Positions 18,600 through 27,513 of a stretch of 32,579 nucleotides of DNA are shown here, in pieces. The notes under the pieces are model-generated. The model saw only the letters and a program-made list of their open reading frames with translations. It had not been told where the DNA came from and ran no database searches. The translations under genes were made by a program, and so were the position numbers. The first letter of the stretch is position 1. The number at the start of each line of letters is the position of its first letter. The DNA is from Acetobacter lovaniensis (lineage in GTDB: Bacteria > Pseudomonadota > Alphaproteobacteria > Acetobacterales > Acetobacteraceae), in the NCBI RefSeq assembly GCF_014207635.1, contig NZ_JACHIE010000024.1, positions 1 to 32,579 of the forward strand, given 5' to 3'.

Positions 18600-19511
18600 A
18601 TGTCTGAAACTTCTATAAAAACGCTTGGTTCGTCCGGTCTGTCTGAACTTCAGGTGCGCCCGATTGCAGGGGCTCTGGGAGCAGAAGTCAGCGGTATCAG
18701 GCTGTCTGGCGATCTTGATCCGCAAATCTTTGCCGAACTCAAGGTGCTTCTGCACAAACATAAGGTTATTTTCATTCGTGGGCAGGTACATCTGAACGAT
18801 CAGGAGCAGGAAAAATTTGCCAGTCTGTTTGGCACACCTGTTCCGCATCCGACGGTTCCATCTGCGGATGGAACCAGCGCAATTTTGTCCATCGACAGCA
18901 AGCGTGGCAACCGGGCAGATAGCTGGCATAGTGATGTCACTTTTGTTCCAAACTATCCCAAGGTAACGATTTTACGCGGTGTCGTTGTGCCCCCTGTGGG
19001 GGGAGACACCGTGTGGGCAAATACCACACTGGCGTATGAAACACTGCCTGCTCCGCTCAAAATCTTTGCTGATAATCTCCGGGCCATACATAGCAATGCT
19101 TACGATTATGCTGTGTCGCATCGTGTAGCCTCCTCCCCGGAGGCGTTGGAATATCGTCGGGTTTTTACAGCCACACAGTTTGAAACAGAACATCCGGTTG
19201 TGCGCATCCATCCTGTAACCGGGGAGCGTACGTTGCTTCTTGGGCATTTTGTCAAAAAATTCGTTGGTCTGTCCCAGCGGGACAGTCGCACTATTCTGGA
19301 ATTTTTTCAGGATCATATTACCAATGTGGACAATACCGTGCGTTGGCAATGGAAGGTGGGAGATGTGGCGATCTGGGATAACCAGGCAACCCAGCATAGA
19401 GCGGTCAACGATTTTGGTGATGAGCCACGCCTGCTGCGGCGGAGCACCATAGAAGGCGAAGTCCCTGTCGGTGTAGATGGTTTTGTAAGCACTGTGGCGC
19501 CAGCAGAATAA
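18600..19511 (+). CDS. atsK: AtsK-like alkylsulfatase, Fe(II)/2-oxoglutarate dioxygenase
   Basis: A 303-residue TauD/AtsK-family enzyme. The iron ligands are His110, Asp112 (WHSDVTF) and His266 (ATQHRAV). Arg277 and Arg281 fit the 2-oxoglutarate carboxylate-binding position. These positions are offset by two from Pseudomonas putida AtsK (His108, Asp110, His264), which is about the same length. It should oxidise the carbon next to the ester oxygen of medium-chain alkyl sulfates in the cytoplasm, giving an aldehyde and sulfate. It closes the plus unit with the importer. A strong terminator follows it. TauD (taurine) is the alternative but fits the context less well. Confidence 0.88.
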   Translation: MSETSIKTLGSSGLSELQVRPIAGALGAEVSGIRLSGDLDPQIFAELKVLLHKHKVIFIRGQVHLNDQEQEKFASLFGTPVPHPTVPSADGTSAILSIDSKRGNRADSWHSDVTFVPNYPKVTILRGVVVPPVGGDTVWANTTLAYETLPAPLKIFADNLRAIHSNAYDYAVSHRVASSPEALEYRRVFTATQFETEHPVVRIHPVTGERTLLLGHFVKKFVGLSQRDSRTILEFFQDHITNVDNTVRWQWKVGDVAIWDNQATQHRAVNDFGDEPRLLRRSTIEGEVPVGVDGFVSTVAPAE

Positions 19512-19548
19512 TCCCAGTCCGGCGAATATGTTTTTATCTGATAACGGG

Positions 19549-19593
19549 GCGTTGTGGGCAGCACGATAAAAGGCTGCACACAACGCTTTTTTT
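19549..19593 (+). terminator. Strong intrinsic terminator or attenuator after atsK
   Basis: GCGTTGTG-G-GCAGC pairs with GCTGC-A-CACAACGC (13 pairs, one mismatch) around a 10-base loop, followed by TTTTTTT. It ends only 14 bases before the start codon of the next sulfatase, leaving no room for a separate promoter after it. It therefore either ends the atsK transcript completely or controls read-through into the sulfatase. Confidence 0.88.
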
Positions 19594-19607
19594 GATGGGG
19601 AGGGGCG

Positions 19608-21107
19608 ATGCGCAGGCGCAAGCTTTTAAAGGCGGCGGGTGGTTTGGCAGGCTGTATGGCCACGCCCTATGGTCAGGTCTTCGCAACCGGGGAGCAGGTG
19701 CCGACCCTGCCGCGTGAGCGCCCTAATATTCTTGTGTTTCTCTCGGACGATCATGGGCGCTGGCTGCAACAGGCGTATGGAAACTCGGAAGTCAAAACGC
19801 CGACCATGCAGCGGCTTGCTCAGCAGGGTGTCAAGTTGACAAACGCTTACACGACCTCTCCCGTCTGTTCGCCCGCACGCGCAAGTTTTTTTACAGGACG
19901 GATGCCATCGCAACACGGGATTCATGACTGGATAGAAGAACGGCAGGCTGCCTATAAATATCCGTGGCTACAGGGGGAGATTATATTGCCCGAACTGTTG
20001 CAGGCGGCAGGGTATAGGACAGGTCTGGTTGGCAAGTGGCATTGTGGCGCTGAGCGCGTGCCCCACAAAGGGTTTGATTTCTGGTTTAGCTATTGGGTTA
20101 GTCAGTACCCACATGCGGGCACACAAAATTTTTCCGATCAGGGCCAGCACGTAATGGCCGAAGGTTTTCAGGCGCCCTTGTTAAGCGCACAGGCACAGCG
20201 TTTTTTACTGGAGGGAGGGAAGGAGCCTTTTTTTCTGTTTGTCGGGTTTACAGATACGCATAGCCCGCATCGTTCCATGCCAGCAGAACTGCTGGCCGAG
20301 TATGAACACGCAACATTTTGCGATATTCCCAAAGAGAATTTTCTACCGGTTCATGGGGTTACACAATGCCCTGTCAGTAACAGGCCGGAAGTTGAGGCAG
20401 ACAAGCTCCGTCAGTATTATGCGGCAGCGTCCTCCATTGATCGGGAAATGGGGAAAATACTCGACTGGCTGGATGCGGCGGGCAAGCTGGACAATACATG
20501 TGTGGTTTACACCAGTGACCATGGTCTTAATGCCGGGCACCACGGAATATGGGAGAAAGGAAATGCTACCATTCCTCAGAATTTCTTTGAGGAGTCCATA
20601 CGGGTGCCTTGCACCATAGCATGGCCAGATGGTGGTGTTGGAAGCAATGTGACAAGCGCACTGGCCGTCAATCATTGTGACCTGTTTGCTACGTTGCTGG
20701 ATGTGGCAGATGTGCAGCTTGATGACCTTACAAAGCAAAAGATCAACTCTCCCGGACGCTCGTATCTGTCCCATTTACGGGGATTGTCCGACGCACCCGT
20801 CCGGCAAGACGTTATTTGTGAATATGGTAATGCCCGTATGATTGTTTGCGACCAGTACAAGCTGGTTTTGCGCTTTCCTTTCAAAAACCGGATTTTTGGT
20901 CACGAACTGTATGATCTGCGGGATGACCCGCGTGAGACGACCAATATTTTCAGCCATCAATCGCAGTCTGCGCGTATTGAGTATATGTCGAAAAAACTTC
21001 ATGATTTTTTCAAGGATTATCATGATCAATTAAAAGATGGCCTGTGTCTTGAAGGCCAGCCTGAAGCAACATCTCAAAGCCCATGGATTCTAGCGTTGTC
21101 TCTGTAA
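19608..21107 (+). CDS. Sulfatase (Cys type), exported
   Basis: A 499-residue sulfatase. The N-terminus MRRRKLLKAAGGLAG is a possible Tat signal (RR-x-x-L). Metal ligands are Asp47-Asp48 (LSDDHG) and Asp304-His305 (TSDHG). Cys87 in CSPAR is the formylglycine site. GKWH gives Lys143 and His145, and His218 lies in DTHSP. The C-terminus has the usual ELYDLRDDPRET segment. The D-H second metal pair and SDHGLNAGHHGIW segment are seen in sulfatases acting on choline sulfate or carbohydrate sulfates, so the substrate is open. GGGGAGGGG lies just before ATG 19608. A strong terminator lies between it and atsK. Confidence 0.92.
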   Translation: MRRRKLLKAAGGLAGCMATPYGQVFATGEQVPTLPRERPNILVFLSDDHGRWLQQAYGNSEVKTPTMQRLAQQGVKLTNAYTTSPVCSPARASFFTGRMPSQHGIHDWIEERQAAYKYPWLQGEIILPELLQAAGYRTGLVGKWHCGAERVPHKGFDFWFSYWVSQYPHAGTQNFSDQGQHVMAEGFQAPLLSAQAQRFLLEGGKEPFFLFVGFTDTHSPHRSMPAELLAEYEHATFCDIPKENFLPVHGVTQCPVSNRPEVEADKLRQYYAAASSIDREMGKILDWLDAAGKLDNTCVVYTSDHGLNAGHHGIWEKGNATIPQNFFEESIRVPCTIAWPDGGVGSNVTSALAVNHCDLFATLLDVADVQLDDLTKQKINSPGRSYLSHLRGLSDAPVRQDVICEYGNARMIVCDQYKLVLRFPFKNRIFGHELYDLRDDPRETTNIFSHQSQSARIEYMSKKLHDFFKDYHDQLKDGLCLEGQPEATSQSPWILALSL

Positions 21108-21389
21108 AGCGGCAAATAATCATTTTGGATCGTAGTTTGTATGGAGAAGAATGATCATTTTTTTATCCCACAAAAAACCACCGATAATTAAAGTGGATAT
21201 AATCCCTGACTTTTTGTCATGCGACTTGAAGCGTTCAGATGGTATTTAAGACAAAATAACATATTGGAATTAAATAAAAATATCCATAGTTTTGGGCGAG
21301 AGATTCGCCCCCTTTCTAAGGTGGCTGATGTGATATGGGGCGCATAACCACAAAAAATAATGGTACAAAAGACACATATGCGTTAAAAG

Positions 21390-21406
21390 TTGATTGAATA
21401 AATCAA
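21390..21406 (+). promoter_or_regulatory. Palindrome TTGATT-N5-AATCAA
   Basis: A perfect 6-5-6 inverted repeat about 78 bases before the receptor start. The size suits a dimeric repressor or activator site, but it could also form a small RNA hairpin. No regulator gene lies nearby to name. Confidence 0.4.
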
Positions 21407-21435
21407 ACAACGATAAAATGAGTTTGTAAAAACAT

Positions 21436-21448
21436 TTCACGTCGTGAA
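21436..21448 (+). promoter_or_regulatory. Palindrome TTCACG-T-CGTGAA
   Basis: A perfect 13-bp inverted repeat, 35 bases before the receptor start, overlapping the expected core promoter. Its symmetry and position suggest an operator. Confidence 0.45.
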
Positions 21449-21483
21449 TATTGGACATTAGGAATTAACAACGCATTAGAATA

Positions 21484-24048
21484 GTGAATAAGATGCTGTC
21501 TTCAGGAAGAACCTTACTGATAGCTTTTGCTCTGGTGGCGGAAGGCGGCATGGCCGAGCAGGTTCTTGCGCAAAATACGGGCAATGTTCCGTCAAGCCAT
21601 GGCGCACACCACCATGTGCAGCGATCTCAGGCGCGGGCTGCCGGGCGAGCGCAGGCAAAGCCGTCCTCTACGCAGGCTTCAAAGCCTCTTCAGGCCAAGG
21701 CGGAAGAGATTTCCGTCTCTGTGGCGGCAACGCGCAGAGCTGCCCATAATATTGACCGTGAAACACATGAGCTGCAAAAAGTGCCGCAGGCCAGCACGCG
21801 CATTGATGCCAAGGAGCTCAAGGCGGAGCACATTACAGCACTCCCTCAGGCAACCCGGCTGCTGCCAACTGTGCAGTTGAACATTTCCAACCCGCGTAAC
21901 ACAACAATCAATATCCGTGGTCTGGGGGCGGCAGGTACAGCCGCCACGGACGGGATAGAAGGCGGGGTGGCTGTGTATGTGGATGATGTCTACCGCTCCC
22001 GTCCGGGTACGACTCTGACGGACCTGCCGGATATGAATGGTATTACCGTGCTGCGTGGTCCGTCGGGAACGGAGGGCGGTATGGTGACAACGGCTGGTGC
22101 GATTTCTCTCACGACCGCAGCGCCGGACCTGCATACACGCCACGTGTATGGCGAGGCGGGCGTTGGTAACTTCAATTACAGCCGCTGGAATCTGGGTGTT
22201 ACAACCCCCATTATCAAGGATAAGCTTGCTATCAGGCTCAGTGGTCTGGGCTATGGTTATGATGGCTGGGTCAAAAACCTTGATGGCGGCGGGGATACGG
22301 GGGGGCAGACCAGTCGCGCCTTCCGTGCGCAGGTGCTGGCTCGGCCAACAGATGAGATCAGCGTGCGCATTATCGGCGATTACTCCCACCTGCGTGAGAA
22401 TTGCTGCAACCCGGGGCTGGTCAAAAGTTCCACCACACGTTCGGATGGTCAGGCCTTGTTTGGTGGGTCTCTGGCGCAGCGGAGTGGCTGGACGGGTTAT
22501 ATCCCAGATGTCAGCAATGGTTATACGGTTGACCGTAACTCCAGAGCGACTGCGGAGCAGGAAGATATAGGTCTTTCGGGGCATATTGACTGGCATCATA
22601 ACAACTTTACGCTGTCGTCTATTACGGCGTACCGGTGGTGGAACTGGTGGCCGTCGAACGATGGTGATCTCAACGGGATCAACGCTGTCACGCAGGCGAA
22701 CGCCAAGGTTAACCAGAACCAGTTTACGCAGGAATTCCGTTTTTCAAGCGCGCTGGGCAAGCTGCTCGACTACCGGGTAGGTGCGTTTTACATGTGGCAG
22801 GAAAACCGCGTGTATAGTGATCAGGCTTACGGTGACCAGATGGCCGAGTGGGCAGGCTACGGCATGCCTGGTGGCATCTCTAGTGTGCAAACCTCAAGTG
22901 GCGTCTACCCTGTGACAACCGCACAAGCCAACAATGTTTTGAATGGCTATAATGTACGCGGTTATGACCAGCCGACTACCAACTACTACGCAGCCTATGT
23001 CAACGGTACGTGGCATGTGCACCCCAAGATCGATATTGTAACGGGTGTACGCTATAACTATGCGGCAAAAACAGGGAGTTTTTCCCAGTGGCAGGAGTGG
23101 CCTTCGGGGTATAATTCCGCCGGTATACGTCCGGATGTGGCGAACGCAATCTGGAATACTTACGGCAGTAACGGCACCGCCGATTACGGTGCGCATACTG
23201 ATAACGGGTTTGTAACGGGCCAGTTCGTAGTGAATTACAAGCTGACAGACAATGTCATCGTGTATGCGCGTTATGCTCGTGGCGGCAAGTCTGGGGGCTT
23301 GAATCTGACCAGTTTTAGCGCCAGCCAGCGCACGGCTGGTGCTACGCCAAACGTGGGTAAGGAAACGGATGATGCGTTCGAGGTGGGGTCCAAGGCATCC
23401 CTCCTTGATAACCGGCTGCTGGTCAGCGGGGCACTCTACCAGACAAATGACCATAATTATCAGGTGAGTGCGACACATGTCTATCAGGGGGCGCTGGTTT
23501 CCTATCTGAGCAGTGCACCCAAGGTGCGGGTCCGTGGGGCGGAGGCGGATATCCACTACAGCCCTATTGTTAATCTGATTACTTCCTTGTCCGCGTCTTA
23601 TAACGATGCGCAGTTTCTGGAGTATTCCACGGGGGCCCCGCCGGAAATCATTACGACGGGTGCATGGAGCATGAACCATACACAGGTCCCGTTTGTGCCG
23701 CGCTGGGCGTTATCTGCCGCCGTGCAGTACTCACATTCTGTCGGGCGAGCATTCCGCTCCAGCATTGATGGCTACGTGGGTGGCAGTTACAACTACAACA
23801 CCAGAATGAACACCAGCGCCAACAACTCGTCTTACGGCTGGGTGCAGGCTTATGGCACGCTCAACCTCAACTTTGGCTTCCGTGACCATTCAGGACGGTG
23901 GGACTTCCAGGGCTTTGTCAACAACGCCACGGATGAACGGCGGATCAGCCAGCTTTCCCAAGGGGGGGGCATGAGTGGCAACGGGGCATGGTATGCCTAC
24001 GTCACCCAGCCACGCAGCTTTGGGTTTATCGCTCGGGCCAATTACTAA
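21484..24048 (+). CDS. TonB-dependent outer-membrane receptor, SftP-like context
   Basis: An 854-residue receptor without an STN signalling domain. A signal peptide (about 4-30, ending VLAQ) is followed by a His/Gln/Ala-rich linker (31-70). A TonB-box-like stretch (EEISVSVAATRR, 74-85) comes next, then the plug (about 95-225, with INIRGLG and ITVLRGPSGT) and a barrel ending in tyrosine. It heads an operon with two-metal sulfatases and FGE, so import of sulfate esters is a better guess than iron. In Pseudomonas putida the receptor SftP lies with atsRBC and atsK in the same way. Start may be GTG 21484 or ATG 21493. Neither has a strong ribosome site. Confidence 0.88.
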   Translation: MNKMLSSGRTLLIAFALVAEGGMAEQVLAQNTGNVPSSHGAHHHVQRSQARAAGRAQAKPSSTQASKPLQAKAEEISVSVAATRRAAHNIDRETHELQKVPQASTRIDAKELKAEHITALPQATRLLPTVQLNISNPRNTTINIRGLGAAGTAATDGIEGGVAVYVDDVYRSRPGTTLTDLPDMNGITVLRGPSGTEGGMVTTAGAISLTTAAPDLHTRHVYGEAGVGNFNYSRWNLGVTTPIIKDKLAIRLSGLGYGYDGWVKNLDGGGDTGGQTSRAFRAQVLARPTDEISVRIIGDYSHLRENCCNPGLVKSSTTRSDGQALFGGSLAQRSGWTGYIPDVSNGYTVDRNSRATAEQEDIGLSGHIDWHHNNFTLSSITAYRWWNWWPSNDGDLNGINAVTQANAKVNQNQFTQEFRFSSALGKLLDYRVGAFYMWQENRVYSDQAYGDQMAEWAGYGMPGGISSVQTSSGVYPVTTAQANNVLNGYNVRGYDQPTTNYYAAYVNGTWHVHPKIDIVTGVRYNYAAKTGSFSQWQEWPSGYNSAGIRPDVANAIWNTYGSNGTADYGAHTDNGFVTGQFVVNYKLTDNVIVYARYARGGKSGGLNLTSFSASQRTAGATPNVGKETDDAFEVGSKASLLDNRLLVSGALYQTNDHNYQVSATHVYQGALVSYLSSAPKVRVRGAEADIHYSPIVNLITSLSASYNDAQFLEYSTGAPPEIITTGAWSMNHTQVPFVPRWALSAAVQYSHSVGRAFRSSIDGYVGGSYNYNTRMNTSANNSSYGWVQAYGTLNLNFGFRDHSGRWDFQGFVNNATDERRISQLSQGGGMSGNGAWYAYVTQPRSFGFIARANY

Positions 24049-24054
24049 AACTGG

Positions 24055-24091
24055 ATGGTATAGAAATCATATTTCATGGTTTCCATACCAT
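24055..24091 (+). terminator. Hairpin between receptor and arylsulfatase genes
   Basis: ATGGTAT pairs with ATACCAT, extended by GAAA/TTTC after one mismatch. It is followed by a pyrimidine-rich stretch but no true T run. It begins 7 bases after the receptor stop and may reduce read-through or protect the upstream mRNA end. Confidence 0.45.
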
Positions 24092-24131
24092 TCCCACCTT
24101 CTTTCACGTTCGATCGTAGAGTTTAAGCGCA

Positions 24132-26459
24132 ATGCGTCATTTTGTTACCTATGTTGCCAGTCTGTTTGCCGCCAGTAGCCTGAGTGCCGTAGCTTTTGCT
24201 CAGCCTGCTCCGGTAGTGCCAGCGCCGCAGGCTGTTCATCCCGCTTATCCTCAGGCCCCACGTGCGCCACAGGGTGCTCCCAACATTCTGCTTATTCTGC
24301 TGGATGATGCGGGTTTTGCAACCAGTTCGGCTTTTGGCGGCAAGGCGCGCACGCCCAATCTGGAACGCTTTGCGGCGGAAGGGGTGCGTTACAACCAGTT
24401 CAACACCACAGCCATCTGTTCCCCCACGCGCGCAGCATTGCTGACAGGGCGTAATCACCATCAGGTTGGTTTTGGAAATCTAATGGATATTCCAGCCGGG
24501 TTTGATGGATATAATACCGTATGGAAGCCGCAAACAGCATCCATCGCGCGCATATTGCAGGTGAACGGATATTCTACCGCAGCGTTTGGTAAATGGCATA
24601 ATACGCCACGGTGGGAAACGTCAGCTGCAGGGCCGTTCAACCACTGGCCGACGGGGTTGGGCTTTGACCATTTCTACGGTTTTCTGAGCGGCACAGATGA
24701 CCAGTGGGAACCTCATCTTTATAATGACACTACACAGATCCCCAATCCGGCCACTCCCGAGCAGGGATACCATCTGACCAAAGACCTTGTCGGCAAGGCG
24801 GTTTCATGGGTGGATGAGCATGAAGTTCTTGCAGGTAATCGCCCGTATTTCCTTTATTTTGCAACGGGTGCCGTGCATATGCCGCATAACGTCGCACCCG
24901 AATGGATTGCCAAAAACAAAGGGAGGTTTGATGAGGGGTGGGACCATTACCGGGAGGAGGCATTCGCCCGACAGAAACAGCTGGGCGTTATTCCTGCCGA
25001 TGCCAAACTGACCCCTCGCCCAGCAGGGCTGCCAGCCTGGTCCAGTCTCTCGGCGGAGCAGAAGCATCTTTATGCCCATCAGATGGAGGTGTTTTCGGCG
25101 TATATGGAAGAAACTGACCAGCAGGTAGGTAAGCTGGTGGATACGCTTCGAACACGGCCTGGGGGGGATAACCTGCTGGTTTTCTACATTGTGGGCGACA
25201 ATGGAGGAAGCGGGGAGGGCGGGCTTGAAGGTACGATTGTTAATGAAGGAGCCAGTGGAGTTGGCGCCCCTGATAGTTTTGCCCTGCAGGTTGCCAATTA
25301 CAACAAACTGGGTGGACCGGATGTGGCAGATAATTATGCTGCAGGCTGGGCCTGGGCGACCAGCACCCCGTTCCAGTGGATGAAGCAGGTTGCCTCTCAT
25401 TTCGGGGGGACACGCAACCCGTTGATTGTGGACTGGCCCGGTCATACTCAGGCGTCCGATAAGGTACGGACCCAGTTCAGCCATGTTAACGATATTGCCC
25501 CCACCATTCTTGATATTTTGGGGGTTTCTCTGCCCGAGCAGATTGATGGTGTGCAGCAAATTCCGTTTGAAGGGCATAGTCTGCTGCCGACCTTTACCAA
25601 CCCGGCCGCTCCAGAAGTCCACACGGAGCAGTATTTTGAAATTTTTGCAAATCGCGCCATCTACAAGGATGGCTGGGTAGCTGCGGCACGGCATGACTAC
25701 GAGCCGTGGAATCTTCTGCACGAGGTGCAAAAACTTTATACAGCTTCAACACAGAATGACCGGTGGGAATTGTATCATATTGCTACTGATTACAGTGAGG
25801 CAGACGACCTTGCAGCAAAAGAGCCGCAGAAGCTGGAGGAACTCAAAAAAGAGTTTACCGCCGAGGCGCAGCGCAATGGCGTCTTCCCCCTGCTGCCGCC
25901 GCCGGTGGGTGCCCCGACGATTGTAGCGCTTGATAAGCACGAATTTACCTACCCGTCAGATATTTCCGGCCTGCCACCCAACGCCATTCCCGTTCTGGCA
26001 GGCAGGGCGCATCGGGTGGAGACAGAGGTTGATAGCGCATCCGGCAATGGGCGTGGTGTCATTGTGGCTCAGGGTGGGCGTCTGGGAGGGTATGTTCTGT
26101 ATGAAAAAGACGGGCATCTGGTTTTTGAAAATAATATCTTTGGACAAACTCATGAAGTCATAGCTGGCAGTGAGCGTCTGCCCGCACATGTGGTTACAGT
26201 CGGCTATGCCTTTACACCGGATGCGGGCTCTGCGCCCCATGGCGGCCTATGGCAGCCCCCGACTGATGGGACCGTGCAGCTCCTGGTGAATGGTAAGGTT
26301 GTGGCGCAAGGAAAAATTCACAAATATCCTTCTGTTGTCGGTAGTTATTCGGAAACATTTGATATTGGTCAGGACAGGGGATCGCAGGTCAGCCATGACC
26401 TTGCAGGCAAAAGCCCTTACGGGGGCAAGCTGGGTGTGACCCATCTTACTGTCCAGTAA
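24132..26459 (+). CDS. Long-form arylsulfatase (Cys type), exported
   Basis: A 775-residue sulfatase with a Sec-like signal (residues 1-23, ending AFAQ) and a Pro/Ala-rich linker. Metal ligands are Asp58-Asp59 (LLDDAG) and Asp356-Asn357 (GDNGG). Cys96 in CSPTR is the formylglycine site. GKWH provides Lys154 and His156, and His249 lies in AVHMPH. The C-terminal beta-rich domain (about 575-775) ends SETFDIGQD...VTHLTVQ. It aligns over its whole length by eye with the 769-residue enzyme at 11934-14243, so the two are paralogues in separate units. The FGE gene follows after 21 bases. Confidence 0.93.
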   Translation: MRHFVTYVASLFAASSLSAVAFAQPAPVVPAPQAVHPAYPQAPRAPQGAPNILLILLDDAGFATSSAFGGKARTPNLERFAAEGVRYNQFNTTAICSPTRAALLTGRNHHQVGFGNLMDIPAGFDGYNTVWKPQTASIARILQVNGYSTAAFGKWHNTPRWETSAAGPFNHWPTGLGFDHFYGFLSGTDDQWEPHLYNDTTQIPNPATPEQGYHLTKDLVGKAVSWVDEHEVLAGNRPYFLYFATGAVHMPHNVAPEWIAKNKGRFDEGWDHYREEAFARQKQLGVIPADAKLTPRPAGLPAWSSLSAEQKHLYAHQMEVFSAYMEETDQQVGKLVDTLRTRPGGDNLLVFYIVGDNGGSGEGGLEGTIVNEGASGVGAPDSFALQVANYNKLGGPDVADNYAAGWAWATSTPFQWMKQVASHFGGTRNPLIVDWPGHTQASDKVRTQFSHVNDIAPTILDILGVSLPEQIDGVQQIPFEGHSLLPTFTNPAAPEVHTEQYFEIFANRAIYKDGWVAAARHDYEPWNLLHEVQKLYTASTQNDRWELYHIATDYSEADDLAAKEPQKLEELKKEFTAEAQRNGVFPLLPPPVGAPTIVALDKHEFTYPSDISGLPPNAIPVLAGRAHRVETEVDSASGNGRGVIVAQGGRLGGYVLYEKDGHLVFENNIFGQTHEVIAGSERLPAHVVTVGYAFTPDAGSAPHGGLWQPPTDGTVQLLVNGKVVAQGKIHKYPSVVGSYSETFDIGQDRGSQVSHDLAGKSPYGGKLGVTHLTVQ

Positions 26460-26480
26460 TTCAGGCGGATACAAAAGAGC

Positions 26481-27449
26481 ATGACACAGGATATCCAGAC
26501 AGACACCATGAGCTTTATCAAAGGAGGCAGCTTTACAATGGGGTCGGAGCAGTTTTATCCGGAGGAGCGGCCACGCCGCCGGGTAAGCGTGTCGGATTTC
26601 TGGATAGATAAAACTCCTGTCACTAACAGAGCTTTTACCGCATTTGTCGCAGCAACAGGTTACCTTACAGTTGCAGAAGTAGCCCCTGACCCCGAGGATT
26701 ATCCGGGGATGTTGCCAGAACTCGCGGTTCCGGGCTCTCTTGTGTTCCAAAAGACGGATCGGCCGGTGCCGTTGAATGATCCCATGCAGTGGTGGGCTTT
26801 TGTGCCCGGCGCAGACTGGCGGCACCCATCGGGGCCGGAAAGTTCGATCGAACACATCATGGATCATCCGGTGGTGCAGGTCGCATATCTTGACGCGGCG
26901 GCTTACGCCATATGGGCTGGCAAGGCTTTGCCAACAGAGGCAGAGTGGGAGTACGCCGGGCGGGGTGGTCTGAAGGAAGCGGAATATGCATGGGGGGATG
27001 AACTCGCTCCCAATGGTCAGATTCTTGCCAATTACTGGACAGGCCTGTTCCCCTTTGCAAATCAGAGGCCGGGCGGAGGGTACCGTACGACAGAAGTCGG
27101 CAGCTATCCTCCCAACGGGTATGGATTGTCAGACATGATCGGGAATGTGTGGGAGTGGACGGAAGACTGGTACAGTCTGCCCGAAGTACAGCTACGCAAT
27201 AGTGGCAAGCGTCCATGCTGCATTGTAGCCAACCCACGCGGTGGTACATTGCGGGAGAGTCTGGACCGTGAAGAAGGTGGGGTGCCCATAGGCCGCAAGG
27301 TCCTGAAAGGGGGTTCGCACCTGTGTGCCGCCAATTACTGTCAGCGCTACCGCCCCGCCGCCCGACACCCGCAGACAATAGAAAGTGCGACCAGCCATAT
27401 CGGTTTTCGCTGCGTTGTGCGGGTAGCAGAGGGTGCGGTGCCAGACTAG
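26481..27449 (+). CDS. Formylglycine-generating enzyme (FGE/SUMF1 family)
   Basis: A 322-residue FGE-sulfatase domain protein. The start has GGSFTMGSEQFYPEERPRRRVSVSDFWIDKTPVTN. The middle has HPVVQVAYLDAAAYAIWAGKALPTEAEWEYAGRGG. The C-terminal part has IGNVWEWTEDW and KVLKGGSHLCAANYCQRYRPAAR, in which Cys282 and Cys287 match the copper-binding active-site pair. It oxidises the cysteine of CxPxR/CxAxR motifs to formylglycine, needing oxygen. No signal peptide is visible, so it acts in the cytoplasm before the sulfatases are exported. It lies between sulfatase genes in one operon. No anaerobic radical-SAM maturase is seen here. Confidence 0.95.
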   Translation: MTQDIQTDTMSFIKGGSFTMGSEQFYPEERPRRRVSVSDFWIDKTPVTNRAFTAFVAATGYLTVAEVAPDPEDYPGMLPELAVPGSLVFQKTDRPVPLNDPMQWWAFVPGADWRHPSGPESSIEHIMDHPVVQVAYLDAAAYAIWAGKALPTEAEWEYAGRGGLKEAEYAWGDELAPNGQILANYWTGLFPFANQRPGGGYRTTEVGSYPPNGYGLSDMIGNVWEWTEDWYSLPEVQLRNSGKRPCCIVANPRGGTLRESLDREEGGVPIGRKVLKGGSHLCAANYCQRYRPAARHPQTIESATSHIGFRCVVRVAEGAVPD

Positions 27450-27513
27450 CGTCTGGTTACACTGGTTTCAAAGATCGACAAGATGAACACTCCATTTGGG
27501 GAAACTTAGAGTC

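Larger units (their letters stand above)
21108..21483 (+). promoter_or_regulatory. 376-base non-coding region before the second receptor
   Basis: I see no gene here. The region is AT-rich. AATGATCATT followed by a T run (about 21151-21167) could end the upstream sulfatase transcript weakly. A 6-bp hairpin GGGCGA-N5-TCGCCC occurs at 21294-21310. Two palindromes (21390-21406 and 21436-21448, listed separately) lie closer to the receptor gene. GAATAGTG just before the receptor start recalls the end of the shared element seen at 10761 and 16770. Confidence 0.5.

Noticed and set aside
21679..22599. 306-residue minus-strand frame inside the second receptor
   Set aside because: It lies wholly antisense to a clear receptor gene, lacks a ribosome site and shows no domain.
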